A DNA stretch of 64,000 nucleotides, from contig NZ_FUXM01000001.1 of assembly GCF_900167165.1 (NCBI RefSeq), forward strand, positions 1 through 64,000, in the 5' to 3' direction. The notes under the pieces were generated by a model. That model was given only the letters and a program-made list of their open reading frames with translations, was not told the origin of the DNA and searched no databases. How positions within the stretch are numbered: the first letter of the stretch is position 1; every line of letters begins with the position of its first letter. This document shows positions 51,313-61,319 of the stretch, in pieces. Source of the stretch: Carboxydocella sporoproducens DSM 16521. Lineage in GTDB: Bacteria > Bacillota > GCA-003054495 > Carboxydocellales > Carboxydocellaceae. The position numbers and the translations under genes were made by a program.

Positions 51313-52917
51313 CTACATCAACCCGGCTTTCACCAGCAATCGTTGCAACACCAGAGCCGTTTCCGCCCGGCTGGCCTTGTTCCCACCATTAAACCGTCCT
51401 TTCTCATCCCCGGCAAACAGCTCCAGTTTCACCGCTGCGGCCACATCCTCCTGCGCCCAGGTGCTGATCTGCTGCCAGTCCTGCAATTTGGCCAGCTCCG
51501 CCTTTGTTTCCGGCTTTACCTCGGTACCGGCCAGCTTCATGGCTCTCACCAGGATCACCGCCATCTCCTCCCGGCTTACCGGTTGTAAAGGCCGGAAACG
51601 CCCATCTTGATAACCTACCAGCAAACCGGCCGCCGTCGCTTCAGCCACTGCCCTGGCATACCAGGCCTGAGCCGGTACATCAGAAAAAGCTTTAGCCGAA
51701 CCAGTCTGCTGTTCGGACAAACCCAGGGCCCGCACCAGCATGGCTGCCAGCTCCGCCCTGGTCACCTTGCCCGCAGGATTGAACCGTTTCGCATCGATCC
51801 CTTTAATGATCATCCTGCCGGCCAGCTGTTCCACCTCTTTCCTGGCCCAGTGCTGGTTCAGATCAGCAAAAGTCCGCCGGGAAGCCGCAACAACTGCATA
51901 AGTGCTGTTGCTGCGCCTTTTTATCACTACTGCTACTTTACCGTTCTCTCTGGTCACCAGGGTGGGGACCGGGGCAAAACTGCCATCGGCATTTAATACT
52001 ACCCCTACCAGATTTTCCTGCCCTGTGCCAGCATAATACAGGGTACGGCTGACATAGCGGTTAAATTGCCTGACTTCCTGCTTTTGCCCGTCATTAATCA
52101 CTTCTACCTTGAATTCTACCGGTGTAACGGCCAGTTCCAGACCAGCTGCTGCCATTGCCTGCCGCCACTGCTTCTCTTCCTCAGCCTTGATTTTACTGAT
52201 GGTCAGTACCAGCCCGCCATTGGCCTTCTGCCCCTCCAGGGCCTGTAGAGGCAGAGTGTAGCCGGCGCTCTCCGTTTGGATTTCGAGGGTTACTGCTTTT
52301 TCCTCCATTATTTTAAATACTGGGGATGGTATGGTTATACGGTTTTCCGCGGCTGTCCCACTTACAGTAAGATTAACCTCTCCCCGAACAGCAACCTGGC
52401 TGAGAGCAGCTGCGGCTCTGGCTTCATCCAGGACTGTCTCCTGCACCTGACGGCCATGCTCCTCCCGGACCTGGCTACTGGCACTGTTCCCCAGGTCAAC
52501 GGCACTAGCAGGCGCAGGGCTGCTGCTGCCACCGCCTCCGCTGCCTCCTCCGCCTGTTATTTGAGGCTGTTTGTATTCATATTCGGTTTCATAGGGCGCA
52601 TCATTACCTTCACCGCCCAGCCTGATTTTATACAAACCTTTAACCGGGCGGCTGACCGGTCCCTGAAAACTGAAGGCTCCCCGGGCGCCGGTTAAACCCT
52701 GATCAATATATACCGGTTTCCCTTCCGGGTCAAAAATCAAGAGGGTTACCATTTTTCCAGCCAGGTCGCCAAAATTTCCGGTAATGACAAACCTGCTGTC
52801 TGAGTGCCGGAAACTGACGCTAACATTGCTGAATCCCGCTGCTGCCCGGGCCGGGTTAATTCCCGACCCGAACAGCATAAACAACAGGGCTAATATTATT
52901 ATTGGATATTTTCTCAC
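51313..52917 (-). CDS. Exported SLH-domain protein with N-terminal beta domain
   Basis: A 534-residue surface protein. The signal peptide (residues 1-25) is followed by a beta domain of CARDB/Ig type (VSVSFRHSDSRFVITGNFGDLAGKMVTLLIFDPEGK), then a glycine/serine linker (GGGGSGGGGSSS) at about 122-133. A middle region carries TLEIQTESAGYTLPL, and three SLH repeats fill the last 180 residues (HWARKEVEQLAGRMIIKG; FRPLQPVSREEMAVILVRAM; FNGGNKASRAETALVLQRLL). No enzymatic motif is seen. GTG start overlaps the stop of the giant subtilase gene (GTGA), so the two are cotranscribed and may act together at the cell surface. Confidence 0.87.
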   Translation of the reverse strand: MRKYPIIILALLFMLFGSGINPARAAAGFSNVSVSFRHSDSRFVITGNFGDLAGKMVTLLIFDPEGKPVYIDQGLTGARGAFSFQGPVSRPVKGLYKIRLGGEGNDAPYETEYEYKQPQITGGGGSGGGGSSSPAPASAVDLGNSASSQVREEHGRQVQETVLDEARAAAALSQVAVRGEVNLTVSGTAAENRITIPSPVFKIMEEKAVTLEIQTESAGYTLPLQALEGQKANGGLVLTISKIKAEEEKQWRQAMAAAGLELAVTPVEFKVEVINDGQKQEVRQFNRYVSRTLYYAGTGQENLVGVVLNADGSFAPVPTLVTRENGKVAVVIKRRSNSTYAVVAASRRTFADLNQHWARKEVEQLAGRMIIKGIDAKRFNPAGKVTRAELAAMLVRALGLSEQQTGSAKAFSDVPAQAWYARAVAEATAAGLLVGYQDGRFRPLQPVSREEMAVILVRAMKLAGTEVKPETKAELAKLQDWQQISTWAQEDVAAAVKLELFAGDEKGRFNGGNKASRAETALVLQRLLVKAGLM

Positions 52918-55900
52918 CGGGCCCCATTCCTTTCCGCTGCAGTGATAAAAAATTCCTTGCTTAATGGCGTCGCTTTAGTTTCAGCCAGATTCATGCCATC
53001 CCAGATAAAGACTTTAACTTTGTAGCCATTAACATTACTGGGCAGGTTAAAACCGGCATGCAAATGTTCAATAGTTCCAGCTTCAATGAATTTGGAGACA
53101 TAAGCGAAATTCTCCATCTGGTTATGCTGGTTATACAGGGCAACGATGACCATTACTTGCTGCCCTTGTGCCTGACAATTTCTCACTTCCACCTCTGCAT
53201 CCAGACTTTTCCCGTCTACCAGGAAATCAGCCCGCTCACCATTATACAGGAATTGGACCTTGATGCTAAAAGGATTTTCTGCCCAGACAAATTTAATAGT
53301 ATAAACCTTTTCTGTGCCATCTTCCGCCGTTACCGTAATCAGGGCTAGCGAATTGCCGGGCGCTGGTTTCTGGATCTCCACCCTGGCCAGCTCGTCCTGA
53401 GCAAAGGCTTCTACCGTGGGCAACTCCGCGCCATAGGGCAACGTCACCGTGTATTCGGTCTTATTCGGCTCGAAATCTGCCAGCGGCTGGCCGTTAATCA
53501 AAATCCTGGCCAGATCGGCATTATTACCCGGCAATATGGTAAATTCCCTGTTCTGCGTCAGGGTTTGCGATGGGCTCACTCCCAGATAAAGCTCAGCCCT
53601 GTAAGTTTGTCCGGTCTGGAAAACGGGACTGAGCCAGTGGCTGATTTCCCGATAGTGGAGATAATCCTTTTTATGCACCAGCTGCTTGCCCTGTTGATCG
53701 TAGATGTTCAGAATGGGCGCAATCAGGAAGTGATTTTTCTTCTGGATTACATTCAATCCGGACTGTTTATGGAAATCCATAAACAGATAGTCGCCTTGCT
53801 TATCCTTCACCAGCACCTGGCCCTGGCGGTAAATCTCATAGTAATCAGAGTAAGCCCAGATATTGGTTAAGCGATTACCATGAGAATCAGCAATCTTTAC
53901 CGTTCCCGTCAGCGTATCTCCGCGGCGGAACTCATCTTTTAGCTCAAACTCCATGTGCATTTCGTCGTCAAATTCGAGCGTGGCTGCACCGTCAACGGTT
54001 CTGGCGACATCTTCTCCCAGGACATAGAACCAGTGTTCTTCATTCTCCTGTTTATTGAGCAAGTACTGGAACCGGTATTGACCGGGAGAAACTTTAAATT
54101 GCCGTGCAGCCCCGGGATCAATTAAGTATCCGAATAGGCCGCCTGCCTGATTCAGTACAATCTGGGAATCATCGTCATTTTCCACGCTGAGCGTTACAGC
54201 ATTTGCCAGAGAAAATTCCATCTGGCCCCCTGCATCCGCCGGCACCGTCTGATTCGCAGCAGTCAAATAGGCTAGAGTTTGCTGGTTTTGTTCATCCCAG
54301 ACATAGAGGGCGAAATCGTAGCTGCCCGGGGTCAGGCGCACACTTTCCTGATCATTGATGTCGGTCAACCAGGTCTCCCACAGCACCTTCCCTCTGGCAT
54401 CTTTCAACCTGGCAATGGCAGAGGCATAGCCATTAAAGTCCTCTGGCAAATCTGCCCTAAACTGAACCTTTGTAGTCTTAGAAAGATCAACTTTTAGAAC
54501 ATGATCTACGGTTTCTGCTTTCTTGAATTCAAACCAGGCCAATGCCCGTTCTTCTGCTTCGGTATTTTGCACCAGCAGATAATACTGCCGGTCTTCCGCG
54601 AGCAATCCGCCGGGGATGGCGACCATGCCGTTTTCATCGCCATAATCAGCATAAATTGGAAAAGAAGATTCCTGGTCAGGTGTTACTTCGAAAATCAGCA
54701 GGAACGGATTTCGGGCCGGTGTTTGGCCATCCACATCGGTTACCTGAACGGTGATTTCGCCCAGGGTATCTTTCCCATCTTCATGTGCCACCTGGAACCC
54801 AGTTTCAGCCTGCTGATCTTTTACCAAAGGCCCGCCGTTCAGGGTATATCTGGCTGTATATTTGCCTTCTGCCAGGTTTTCCGTGGCAATGAAAAAGTTG
54901 CTCCAAAAGGCTTCGGCTTTGGCATTGACTACTTCATTGCCTTCCTGATCATAAATCTTCATTTCCGGCCAGACGAAGCCGCTTTCTTCTTCCTCCTGCA
55001 GACCCTTTGCCGACAGGTTCACAAATTTCGGTTTACCCTTTTCACCTTTCAACAACATTTGTACTGTGCCGTCCGGTTCTGTTTCCCCTTTTTCCCGGTA
55101 AACTTCCCATAAACGCTGGCCAGCTTGAGTTTGGGTCAACACCTGGCCAACAACTTCCTGCGTCTGCATATAGGGATCAGGTTCAAAAACCTGTAACGTA
55201 GTTGACCATTCTCCTCCCAGGTCTATTTCCTGGACTTGGCCGGCCGTAAGTGTGAGTGGTTGCATTAGTGATGTAAAATAAAACCAGTTCATTTTGGTTT
55301 CATCCGTAGTTTCATTAAGAAAGGCAGGGAAATAATCGCGGGCTGTTACCAGGGCTTCCACATCCTTGGTCAAAGGCAATCCGATTCCGACTCCGTCCAG
55401 AAAAGCCGTTACCTGCAGCTTATCCGGCGTGGTATCGCTCAAACGCACAATCCCGGCTTTTTCCAGATCGAAATTTACAGTTTTTATGTCCTGCATTCCG
55501 TTCAGGCTAATATTCTCGGTTTGCAACATCATAATCTGATGGTCTGAAGGATCGGTTTCCAGAGCCTGGAACCGGTATAACCCTTTATCCACATATGCCA
55601 TTAATTCGCCATTGGCATCAGTTTTGCCCAGCGGCAAGGAGAAGCCGTAATAGTTAAAATCATTTTCTATCATGTCTATCATGATTTCAGCAGCAGCTAC
55701 CGGCTGATTCTGGCGATCTTCCAGCTTGACCTTAACCTGCTGTAAGCCTGTACCATAGAAAGTAATTTTCCCGGGTTGGCTCACTGTTTTGCGGTATAAA
55801 AAGGGCGTAGAGTCCGGCAGATACGGGTCACTCAAAACATATAAGTCATACTTGTTGCCGTCTACCGCATCTGCTGCCGGTATAGTTAACTGGCCAAAAT

Positions 55901-57644
55901 GGTCGGTAATGCCAAAGTAGGCAATGTCTAAAGGCCAGCCATCATGCCATCCCTGTTCGTCCCAGTAGCCTTTGTGCATCAAGATTACCCAGGCCCGATC
56001 AGCCGGTTTCCCTTCCGGATCAAAAACCTGAACCTGTATCCCGTTTTGGGGCTCTCGTTTAACCTGAAAAGATAATTCTTCTGTTGCTACTGTTTCCTGG
56101 CCCTCAACTAATTCCGCCTTGATCAGATAATCGCCGTCAGGTAAAGGAATGGTCTCACCAGTATTGGTCAGCACTTTATCAATATCCAGCTCGGTCAGAT
56201 AAACAAATTTGTCTTCCTGTACTTCCTGATCCGGCAGAGAAATTTCCGTGTTATCAGGCCCGATTAAGGTTAATTTCAAAGTCTGCCCGGAGCGTGGCTG
56301 GTTCAGTTCTACTTTAACGTCTGTCTTACCCCAGATCAACTGGCCTGGCCGCGGATTGTGGATTTGGACCCTGGTTATTTTATTCTCCAGATTGTTTAAT
56401 GCTTTCTGGATATCCAGCAGGCCATAACCATATTTATCATCAAAGCCCGGGGCCCCCAGGTCTTCGGCATTGGCCAGGAGAATAGCGGCTATTTCCTGCT
56501 GTTTTAAATCTGGTTTAACGGCTTTGAGCAATGCCGCAGCTCCGGCCACATGGGGAGCAGCCATGGAAGTACCGGATGCGTAGAGATAGGATGCGCCCTG
56601 ATCTTTGATAAACTTTTCCTGGAAGTACTTATCATCCTTATAATAATCATAGACAAATTCCGGAATAGAGCTGAGAATTTCCACACCAGGCGCTACCAGA
56701 TCCAATTTGCGCCCCCAGTTAGAAAAGTATGCTTTTTCCTTGTTCTCATCGATTGCGCCTACTGCCAGTACCCCCGGCAAACTGGCCGGAGTAAAGTATT
56801 CTACATTATCATCGCTGTTGCCGGCAGCAGCTACAATTAGAGCCCCCTTGTTTTGGGCATATGCTACTGCCTCAGCCAGGGTCCGGCTGTAGACCTTGCC
56901 ACCCAGGCTCATGTTGATTACCGCTGCTCCCCGGTCAGCGGCATAGCGAATACCTTCGGCAATATCAAATACACTGCCGGAACCCCAGGCGTTCAGCACC
57001 TTTACCGGCAAAATGCGGATATTGGCCGGCCCGCTTACCCCGCTAATACCCCGGCCATTAATAGCCGCAGCGATAATCCCGGCCACATGGGTACCGTGGC
57101 CTTCGTCATCCATGGCATCATCGTCATTGTTAACTAGATCCCGGTCATACTCGGTGTCCACTCGATCTTTGAGATCAGGGTGAGTATAGTCCACCCCGGT
57201 ATCCACCACTGCCACCGTTACTTCCGGAGCAGTAGGATAGATAAGGTTCCAGCTTTCCGGAGCCTTGACTGCTGGTAATCCCCACTGTAATTCCTGCAAA
57301 GGTTCTGCCGGTTGTACATCTGCCTTCTGAAGAATATAGTTGGGTTCTACATATTCGATGTCGGCTGCTGCCATCATGTCCTGCAGTTTTCTGGTATCCT
57401 GTCCCGGCCTGGCCTTGACCAGCAACCGGTCACCCTTTTCCTTCAGGACAGTGATGCTGGCTTTTTGCAGATTAGCCTTGACTTTCTTGCCTGCCTGCTT
57501 GTTACGCAGCTTGACGATATACTCGCCTGGGGTAGATTGTATCTGACCCATGTTTTTTCCTGGTACCGTGCCAGCTGCCGCCGGCATGACCTGGCTCAAT
57601 AACAGGATGAAAACTAGCATTAAGCTGAGCAGCCTTTGTTTCAT
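52914..57644 (-). CDS. Giant secreted subtilisin-like protease (1,576 residues)
   Basis: The signal peptide is residues 1-25. A fervidolysin/I9-like pro-domain follows (GEYIVKLRNKQAGKKVKANLQ to YVEPNYILQKA). The S8 domain runs from about 118 to 415, with Asp in AVVDTGVDYTHPDL, His in EGHGTHVAG, Asn in AAAGNSDDNVEY and Ser in SGTSMAAPHVAG. Some 1,100 further residues contain repeated beta domains: Ig-like (NPRPGQLIWGKTDVKVEL), carboxypeptidase-regulatory-like segments (QVFDPEGKPADRAWVILMHKG; LEDRQNQPVAAAEIMIDM), a cadherin-like beta-sandwich near 1390-1470 (LARILINGQPLADFEPNKTEYTVTL) and a final Ig-like domain. There is no SLH repeat of its own, but the SLH protein is translated from the same message. 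Confidence 0.93.
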   Translation of the reverse strand: MKQRLLSLMLVFILLLSQVMPAAAGTVPGKNMGQIQSTPGEYIVKLRNKQAGKKVKANLQKASITVLKEKGDRLLVKARPGQDTRKLQDMMAAADIEYVEPNYILQKADVQPAEPLQELQWGLPAVKAPESWNLIYPTAPEVTVAVVDTGVDYTHPDLKDRVDTEYDRDLVNNDDDAMDDEGHGTHVAGIIAAAINGRGISGVSGPANIRILPVKVLNAWGSGSVFDIAEGIRYAADRGAAVINMSLGGKVYSRTLAEAVAYAQNKGALIVAAAGNSDDNVEYFTPASLPGVLAVGAIDENKEKAYFSNWGRKLDLVAPGVEILSSIPEFVYDYYKDDKYFQEKFIKDQGASYLYASGTSMAAPHVAGAAALLKAVKPDLKQQEIAAILLANAEDLGAPGFDDKYGYGLLDIQKALNNLENKITRVQIHNPRPGQLIWGKTDVKVELNQPRSGQTLKLTLIGPDNTEISLPDQEVQEDKFVYLTELDIDKVLTNTGETIPLPDGDYLIKAELVEGQETVATEELSFQVKREPQNGIQVQVFDPEGKPADRAWVILMHKGYWDEQGWHDGWPLDIAYFGITDHFGQLTIPAADAVDGNKYDLYVLSDPYLPDSTPFLYRKTVSQPGKITFYGTGLQQVKVKLEDRQNQPVAAAEIMIDMIENDFNYYGFSLPLGKTDANGELMAYVDKGLYRFQALETDPSDHQIMMLQTENISLNGMQDIKTVNFDLEKAGIVRLSDTTPDKLQVTAFLDGVGIGLPLTKDVEALVTARDYFPAFLNETTDETKMNWFYFTSLMQPLTLTAGQVQEIDLGGEWSTTLQVFEPDPYMQTQEVVGQVLTQTQAGQRLWEVYREKGETEPDGTVQMLLKGEKGKPKFVNLSAKGLQEEEESGFVWPEMKIYDQEGNEVVNAKAEAFWSNFFIATENLAEGKYTARYTLNGGPLVKDQQAETGFQVAHEDGKDTLGEITVQVTDVDGQTPARNPFLLIFEVTPDQESSFPIYADYGDENGMVAIPGGLLAEDRQYYLLVQNTEAEERALAWFEFKKAETVDHVLKVDLSKTTKVQFRADLPEDFNGYASAIARLKDARGKVLWETWLTDINDQESVRLTPGSYDFALYVWDEQNQQTLAYLTAANQTVPADAGGQMEFSLANAVTLSVENDDDSQIVLNQAGGLFGYLIDPGAARQFKVSPGQYRFQYLLNKQENEEHWFYVLGEDVARTVDGAATLEFDDEMHMEFELKDEFRRGDTLTGTVKIADSHGNRLTNIWAYSDYYEIYRQGQVLVKDKQGDYLFMDFHKQSGLNVIQKKNHFLIAPILNIYDQQGKQLVHKKDYLHYREISHWLSPVFQTGQTYRAELYLGVSPSQTLTQNREFTILPGNNADLARILINGQPLADFEPNKTEYTVTLPYGAELPTVEAFAQDELARVEIQKPAPGNSLALITVTAEDGTEKVYTIKFVWAENPFSIKVQFLYNGERADFLVDGKSLDAEVEVRNCQAQGQQVMVIVALYNQHNQMENFAYVSKFIEAGTIEHLHAGFNLPSNVNGYKVKVFIWDGMNLAETKATPLSKEFFITAAERNGAR

Positions 57645-57713
57645 TTACCCCTCACCCTTTCATGATTTTGGTAATACACGTAAATATAGTAACATAAGGT
57701 AAGGGGATTTTTT

Positions 57714-57747
57714 TGTCGAAGTATACTTGAGTTAAGCAAATATTTTT
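57714..57747 (-). promoter_or_regulatory. Spo0A-box-like site and conserved block upstream of the giant subtilase
   Basis: An exact TGTCGAA lies at 57714-57720, preceded by a T run, and GTTAAGCAAATATTTTT at 57731-57747 is identical to the block upstream of the GDSL-SLH gene. The order and distances to the start codon differ slightly between the two sites. Confidence 0.55.
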
Positions 57748-57757
57748 GTCAAATTTT

Positions 57758-57800
57758 GTCTAAAAAAGACCGCTGGCCCCTTTTTTCTGTGGACCAGCTT
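57758..57800 (-). terminator. Hairpin with T run upstream of the giant subtilase
   Basis: GCTGGCCC (57772-57779) pairs with GGACCAGC (57791-57798) through one wobble on the minus strand, followed by GGTCTTTTTT. It is the second terminator-like hairpin after the 66-residue gene, and isolates the subtilase promoter from read-through. Confidence 0.7.
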
Positions 57801-57819
57801 CTTTTTAATTTTGAACCTA

Positions 57820-57863
57820 AAAATAAATTAGCGGACCCTGCTATCTGTTTAGCAAGGTCCGCC
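57820..57863 (-). terminator. Terminator of the 66-residue gene
   Basis: GCGGACC (57831-57837) pairs with GGTCCGC (57856-57862), extended by TGCT/AGCA after one mismatch; TAATTTATTTTT follows on the minus strand. Confidence 0.75.
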
Positions 57864-57890
57864 TAGCTTTTCAAACTCAAGATATCATAT

Positions 57891-58091
57891 TTATTCTTTC
57901 TTCTCCCTTATGGCCTTTGCCAGTTCTATGCATTTCTGAAATATTGCTGTGTTATCTTTAGGATTTTCCAGCCGTTCAATCAATTTTTTCGCAGCTGAAC
58001 CAGTAAAGACTGGTGCTGGCTTCATGGAAACTGCCATCATCTCCACCTCCACTTCCCCCTCAGTTTCTTTTTGCTTTGGACTATCATCCAT
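57891..58091 (-). CDS. Small acidic hypothetical protein
   Basis: A 66-residue protein. The first 17 residues are strongly acidic and polar (DDSPKQKETEGEVEVEM) and the rest is helical (AAKKLIERLENPKDNTAIFQKCIELAKAI). ATG at 58089-58091 is preceded by AGAAGG at an acceptable distance. It has its own terminator and lies after the cimA terminator. I do not recognise a family; residues 19-66 look like a compact two-helix domain. Confidence 0.55.
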   Translation of the reverse strand: MDDSPKQKETEGEVEVEMMAVSMKPAPVFTGSAAKKLIERLENPKDNTAIFQKCIELAKAIREKKE

Positions 58092-58109
58092 AATTATATA
58101 CCTTCTTTC

Positions 58110-58152
58110 TTGAAAAGACCCCCGGTCCGCTACTCCTGCGGACCGGAGGTCT
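58110..58152 (-). terminator. Terminator at the end of the leucine operon
   Basis: GACCCCCGGTCCGC (58117-58130) pairs with GCGGACCGGAGGTC (58138-58151), one mismatch; TTTTC follows on the minus strand. Almost the same sequence forms the terminator at 51265-51299. Confidence 0.85.
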
Positions 58153-59710
58153 TTTTCCGTTTCAGTAACCCATAGGCCAGACTGTCCACTAAAGCCTGCC
58201 AGCTGGCTTCGATAATATTTTCCGATACCCCCACTGTATTCCAGCTGTCATGGCCATCGGTGGTTTCAATCAACACCCGTACATTTGCTTCTGTGCCTGC
58301 CTTTTCATTCAGAACCCGTACCTTGTAGTCACTCAATTGCATCTCCCGGATGGCGGGGTATACCCCCTCCAGGGCCTTGCGCAGGCAGCGGTCCAGGGCA
58401 TTCACCGGGCCATTGCCTTCCGCAGCGGTATGAATAATTTCGTCCCCTACTTGCAATTTGATCACTGCCTCCGAGTGGAAGCGCTCCCCTTCCCGCTTCT
58501 CATTGATCACCCGAAAGGCCACCAGATTAAAGGGATACTGGTAGTTCTCAAAAGCCCGGCGCAACATCAGTTCCAGAGTGCCCTCCGCTCCTTCAAACTG
58601 GAAGCCCTGATGTTCCAGTTCCTTGATCTCCTGCAGGATGGCTCTAGCTTCGGCACTGATGTTGTCCAGGTCCAGCCCCAGTTCCTCTGCTTTATAGACG
58701 ATATTACTGGCCCCGCTCAGTTCGGAGACCAGGACGCGGCGCTCATTGCCCACCAGCTCCGGGTTCAGGTGTTCATAGGTGCCCGGGTTTTTCAGGATGG
58801 CACTGACATGGATACCACCCTTGTGGGCAAAGGCGCTTTTGCCTACAAAGGGTAAATTGTTGGGATGGTGCAGGTTGGCCAGCTCGCTGACATAGCGGGA
58901 CAGCTCGGTCAGATGGGCCAGCTGCTCCCGGGGAATGGTCTCCGCAGCCATCTTGAAAGTGAGATTGGGCAGGATGGAGCAGAGATTGGCATTGCCGCAG
59001 CGCTCCCCGAACCCGTTAATGGTGCCCTGCACCATGGTAGCGCCTCCCTGGACCGCCGCCAGGGAGTTGGCCACCGCCAGTTCGCCATCATTGTGGCAGT
59101 GGATGCCCAGGGGCAGGGCAAATTCCTGCCCGATCTGGCGGGTAATTTCCTGCACTTCCCAGGGCAGGGAACCGCCATTGGTATCACAGAGAACCAGCCA
59201 GCTGGCTCCGCCGTCCCGGGCTGCTGCCAGCACTGCCCGGGCATAGTCAGGATTGGCCTTGTAACCATCGAAGAAATGCTCGGCATCGAAGATTACCTGC
59301 CGGCCCTGCTGCACCAGATAGGCAATGGTTTCCCGGATAATGCGCAGGTTTTCATCCAGGGTGGTATTGAGGGCCTCGGTGACATGCAGGTCCCAGCTCT
59401 TGCCGAATACAGTCACCCAGTAAGTGCCGGCCTCCAGCAAGGCCTGAATGATAACATCCGTTTCCGGCCGCTGGCCTACCCGGCAGGTGCTGGAAAAGGC
59501 TGTCAGGTGGGAACGGGCCCATTCCTGCTCCCGGGCCCGCTGGAAAAACTCCATGTCCTTGGGGTTGGAACCGGGCCAGCCCCCTTCCACCCAGTGAAAA
59601 CCCATCTGCACCAGACGCCCGGCGATTTTCAGCTTGTCATCCACAGAAAAGGAGATGCCTTCCCCTTGGGTGCCGTCCCGTAAAGTGGTATCGTAGATTT
59701 TTACCGCCAA
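58130..59710 (-). CDS. cimA: (R)-citramalate synthase
   Basis: A 526-residue enzyme of the alpha-isopropylmalate/citramalate synthase family. It condenses pyruvate and acetyl-CoA to citramalate, a threonine-independent entry to isoleucine. KIYDTTLRDGTQGEGISFSVDDKLKIAGRLVQMG and HWVEGGWPGSNPKD are typical of CimA rather than LeuA. The metal site is in the [18 protein letters not shown] segment, TINGFGERCGNAN is also present, and a C-terminal LeuA-type regulatory domain (about 395-515) ends in SENIIEASWQALVDSLAYGLL. It follows leuB with a 17-bp gap. The products would feed LeuCD and LeuB, encoded upstream. Confidence 0.93.
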   Translation of the reverse strand: MAVKIYDTTLRDGTQGEGISFSVDDKLKIAGRLVQMGFHWVEGGWPGSNPKDMEFFQRAREQEWARSHLTAFSSTCRVGQRPETDVIIQALLEAGTYWVTVFGKSWDLHVTEALNTTLDENLRIIRETIAYLVQQGRQVIFDAEHFFDGYKANPDYARAVLAAARDGGASWLVLCDTNGGSLPWEVQEITRQIGQEFALPLGIHCHNDGELAVANSLAAVQGGATMVQGTINGFGERCGNANLCSILPNLTFKMAAETIPREQLAHLTELSRYVSELANLHHPNNLPFVGKSAFAHKGGIHVSAILKNPGTYEHLNPELVGNERRVLVSELSGASNIVYKAEELGLDLDNISAEARAILQEIKELEHQGFQFEGAEGTLELMLRRAFENYQYPFNLVAFRVINEKREGERFHSEAVIKLQVGDEIIHTAAEGNGPVNALDRCLRKALEGVYPAIREMQLSDYKVRVLNEKAGTEANVRVLIETTDGHDSWNTVGVSENIIEASWQALVDSLAYGLLKRKKTSGPQE

Positions 59711-59727
59711 GGGTGTTCCTCCTTTCC

Positions 59728-60816
59728 TTAGCCTAAAATAGCGGCTACTTTTTCTGCCACCAGATCCCCCATGGCCCGACAGCCTACCAGTTTGGCTCCC
59801 TCCTCCCAGAGGTCAGCCGTCCGGTAGCCTTCAGCCAGCACTTCAGCCACTGCCTGTTCGATGGCCTTTGCTCCCTCTTCACAATCCAGGGAGAACTTCA
59901 ACATCAGGGCCACGGAAAGGATGGTAGCCAGGGGGTTGGCCTTGTCCTGACCGGCGATATCGGGAGCTGAGCCGTGGCTGGGCTCATACAGGGCCACTTC
60001 GCCCCCCAGGGAAGCGGAAGGCAGCATGCCGATGGAACCAGCCAGAACCGAAGCCTGGTCGGTCAGGATATCTCCGAACATATTCTCGGTGACAATCACA
60101 TCAAACTGTTTGGGCCAGCGCACCAGTTGCATGGCGCAGTTGTCCACATACATATGCTCCAGGGTGACATCGGGATAATCCTGAGCCACCCGTTCCGCCA
60201 CCCGCCGCCAGAGGCGGGAGCTTTCCAGCACATTGGCCTTGTCTACAGAGGTGACCTTGCGGCGGCGCTTGCGGGCCAGCTCAAAGGCCAGGCGCACAAT
60301 CCGCTCGATTTCCCCTTCCGTATAGACCAGAGTATCGATGGCCGTTTCCTGGCCGTCTTCCCGGCGGAAGGTTTTTTTCTCCCCGAAATAGAGGCCGCCG
60401 GTCAATTCCCGCACTGCCAGCAGGTCCAACCCCTCAATCAGCTCCGGCTTCAGCGGGGAAGCCTTGGCCAGCGGAGCAAAGAGAAAAGCAGGGCGCAGGT
60501 TGGCATACAGTCCCAGCTGCTTGCGCAGGGGCAGCAGTGCCCCTGCTTCCGGACGGAGATGGACCGGCAGGTTATCCCATTTGGGCCCCCCAACTGCCCC
60601 CAGCAGGATAGCGGTGCTGCGGCGGCAGAGATCCAGAGTGGCTTCCGGCAGCGGGGTGCCGGCGGCATCAATGGCCGCTCCTCCGATCAAACCTTCCTCA
60701 AACTCCAGTTCCAGCCCCAGGCGGCTGGCCACTACCTCCAGCACTTTCCGGCCCTGAGGCACGATTTCCTGGCCGATGCCATCCCCGGGCAAAAGGGCGA
60801 TCAGTTTTGTCATCAC
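59728..60816 (-). CDS. leuB: 3-isopropylmalate dehydrogenase
   Basis: A 362-residue decarboxylating dehydrogenase of leucine synthesis, using NAD. The motifs are [51 protein letters not shown], the metal and substrate segment [50 protein letters not shown], and [19 protein letters not shown]. The length is normal. It starts one base after the leuD stop. Confidence 0.97.
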   Translation of the reverse strand: MMTKLIALLPGDGIGQEIVPQGRKVLEVVASRLGLELEFEEGLIGGAAIDAAGTPLPEATLDLCRRSTAILLGAVGGPKWDNLPVHLRPEAGALLPLRKQLGLYANLRPAFLFAPLAKASPLKPELIEGLDLLAVRELTGGLYFGEKKTFRREDGQETAIDTLVYTEGEIERIVRLAFELARKRRRKVTSVDKANVLESSRLWRRVAERVAQDYPDVTLEHMYVDNCAMQLVRWPKQFDVIVTENMFGDILTDQASVLAGSIGMLPSASLGGEVALYEPSHGSAPDIAGQDKANPLATILSVALMLKFSLDCEEGAKAIEQAVAEVLAEGYRTADLWEEGAKLVGCRAMGDLVAEKVAAILG

Positions 60817-60817
60817 C

Positions 60818-61318
60818 CTACGCCTCCTTCCCCAGCCGGCGGCGGGTATAGTTGATGAGGCCTCCAGCCTGGATCAGTTCCTGCATGAAAGGCGGATAGG
60901 GGGTAGCCTGGTAGGTAGCCCCGGTGGTGAGATTGGTGATCACCCCGGTATTCAAATCCACTTCTACCTCCTGGCCTTCCTCAATGGCCGCAGCCCCTTC
61001 CGGGCTTTCCAGGATAGGCAGGCCGATATTGAAAGCATTGCGGTAGAAAATGCGGGCATAGGACTGGGCGATCACACAGCTGACTCCCGCTGCCTTGATG
61101 GCAATGGGGGCATGTTCCCGGGAAGAACCGCAGCCGAAGTTTTTCCCGGCCACGATGATATCCCCGGCCTGCACCTTGCCCGGGAAGGTGGGGTCAGCAT
61201 CCTCCATCACGTGTTTGGCCAGCTCTGCCGGTTCGGAAGTATTGAGATAGCGGGCAGGAATAATGGCATCAGTGTCGATGTCATGACCGAATTTCCAGGT
61301 GCGTCCACGCAGTTTCAT
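60818..61318 (-). CDS. leuD: 3-isopropylmalate dehydratase, small subunit
   Basis: A 166-residue swivelling-domain subunit that joins LeuC to isomerise 2- to 3-isopropylmalate, and citramalate if CimA is active. It shows the family start [23 protein letters not shown] and the [43 protein letters not shown] signature. ATG at 61316-61318 is set by GGAGGT; the longer frame upstream overlaps leuC and is not used. It starts 1 bp after the leuC stop. Confidence 0.97.
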   Translation of the reverse strand: MKLRGRTWKFGHDIDTDAIIPARYLNTSEPAELAKHVMEDADPTFPGKVQAGDIIVAGKNFGCGSSREHAPIAIKAAGVSCVIAQSYARIFYRNAFNIGLPILESPEGAAAIEEGQEVEVDLNTGVITNLTTGATYQATPYPPFMQELIQAGGLINYTRRRLGKEA

Positions 61319-61319
61319 C

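Noticed and set aside
52495-52560. Gly/Ser-rich repeat in the SLH protein gene as a DNA repeat
   Set aside because: It encodes a flexible linker between domains; the DNA is not a tandem array of a fixed unit.
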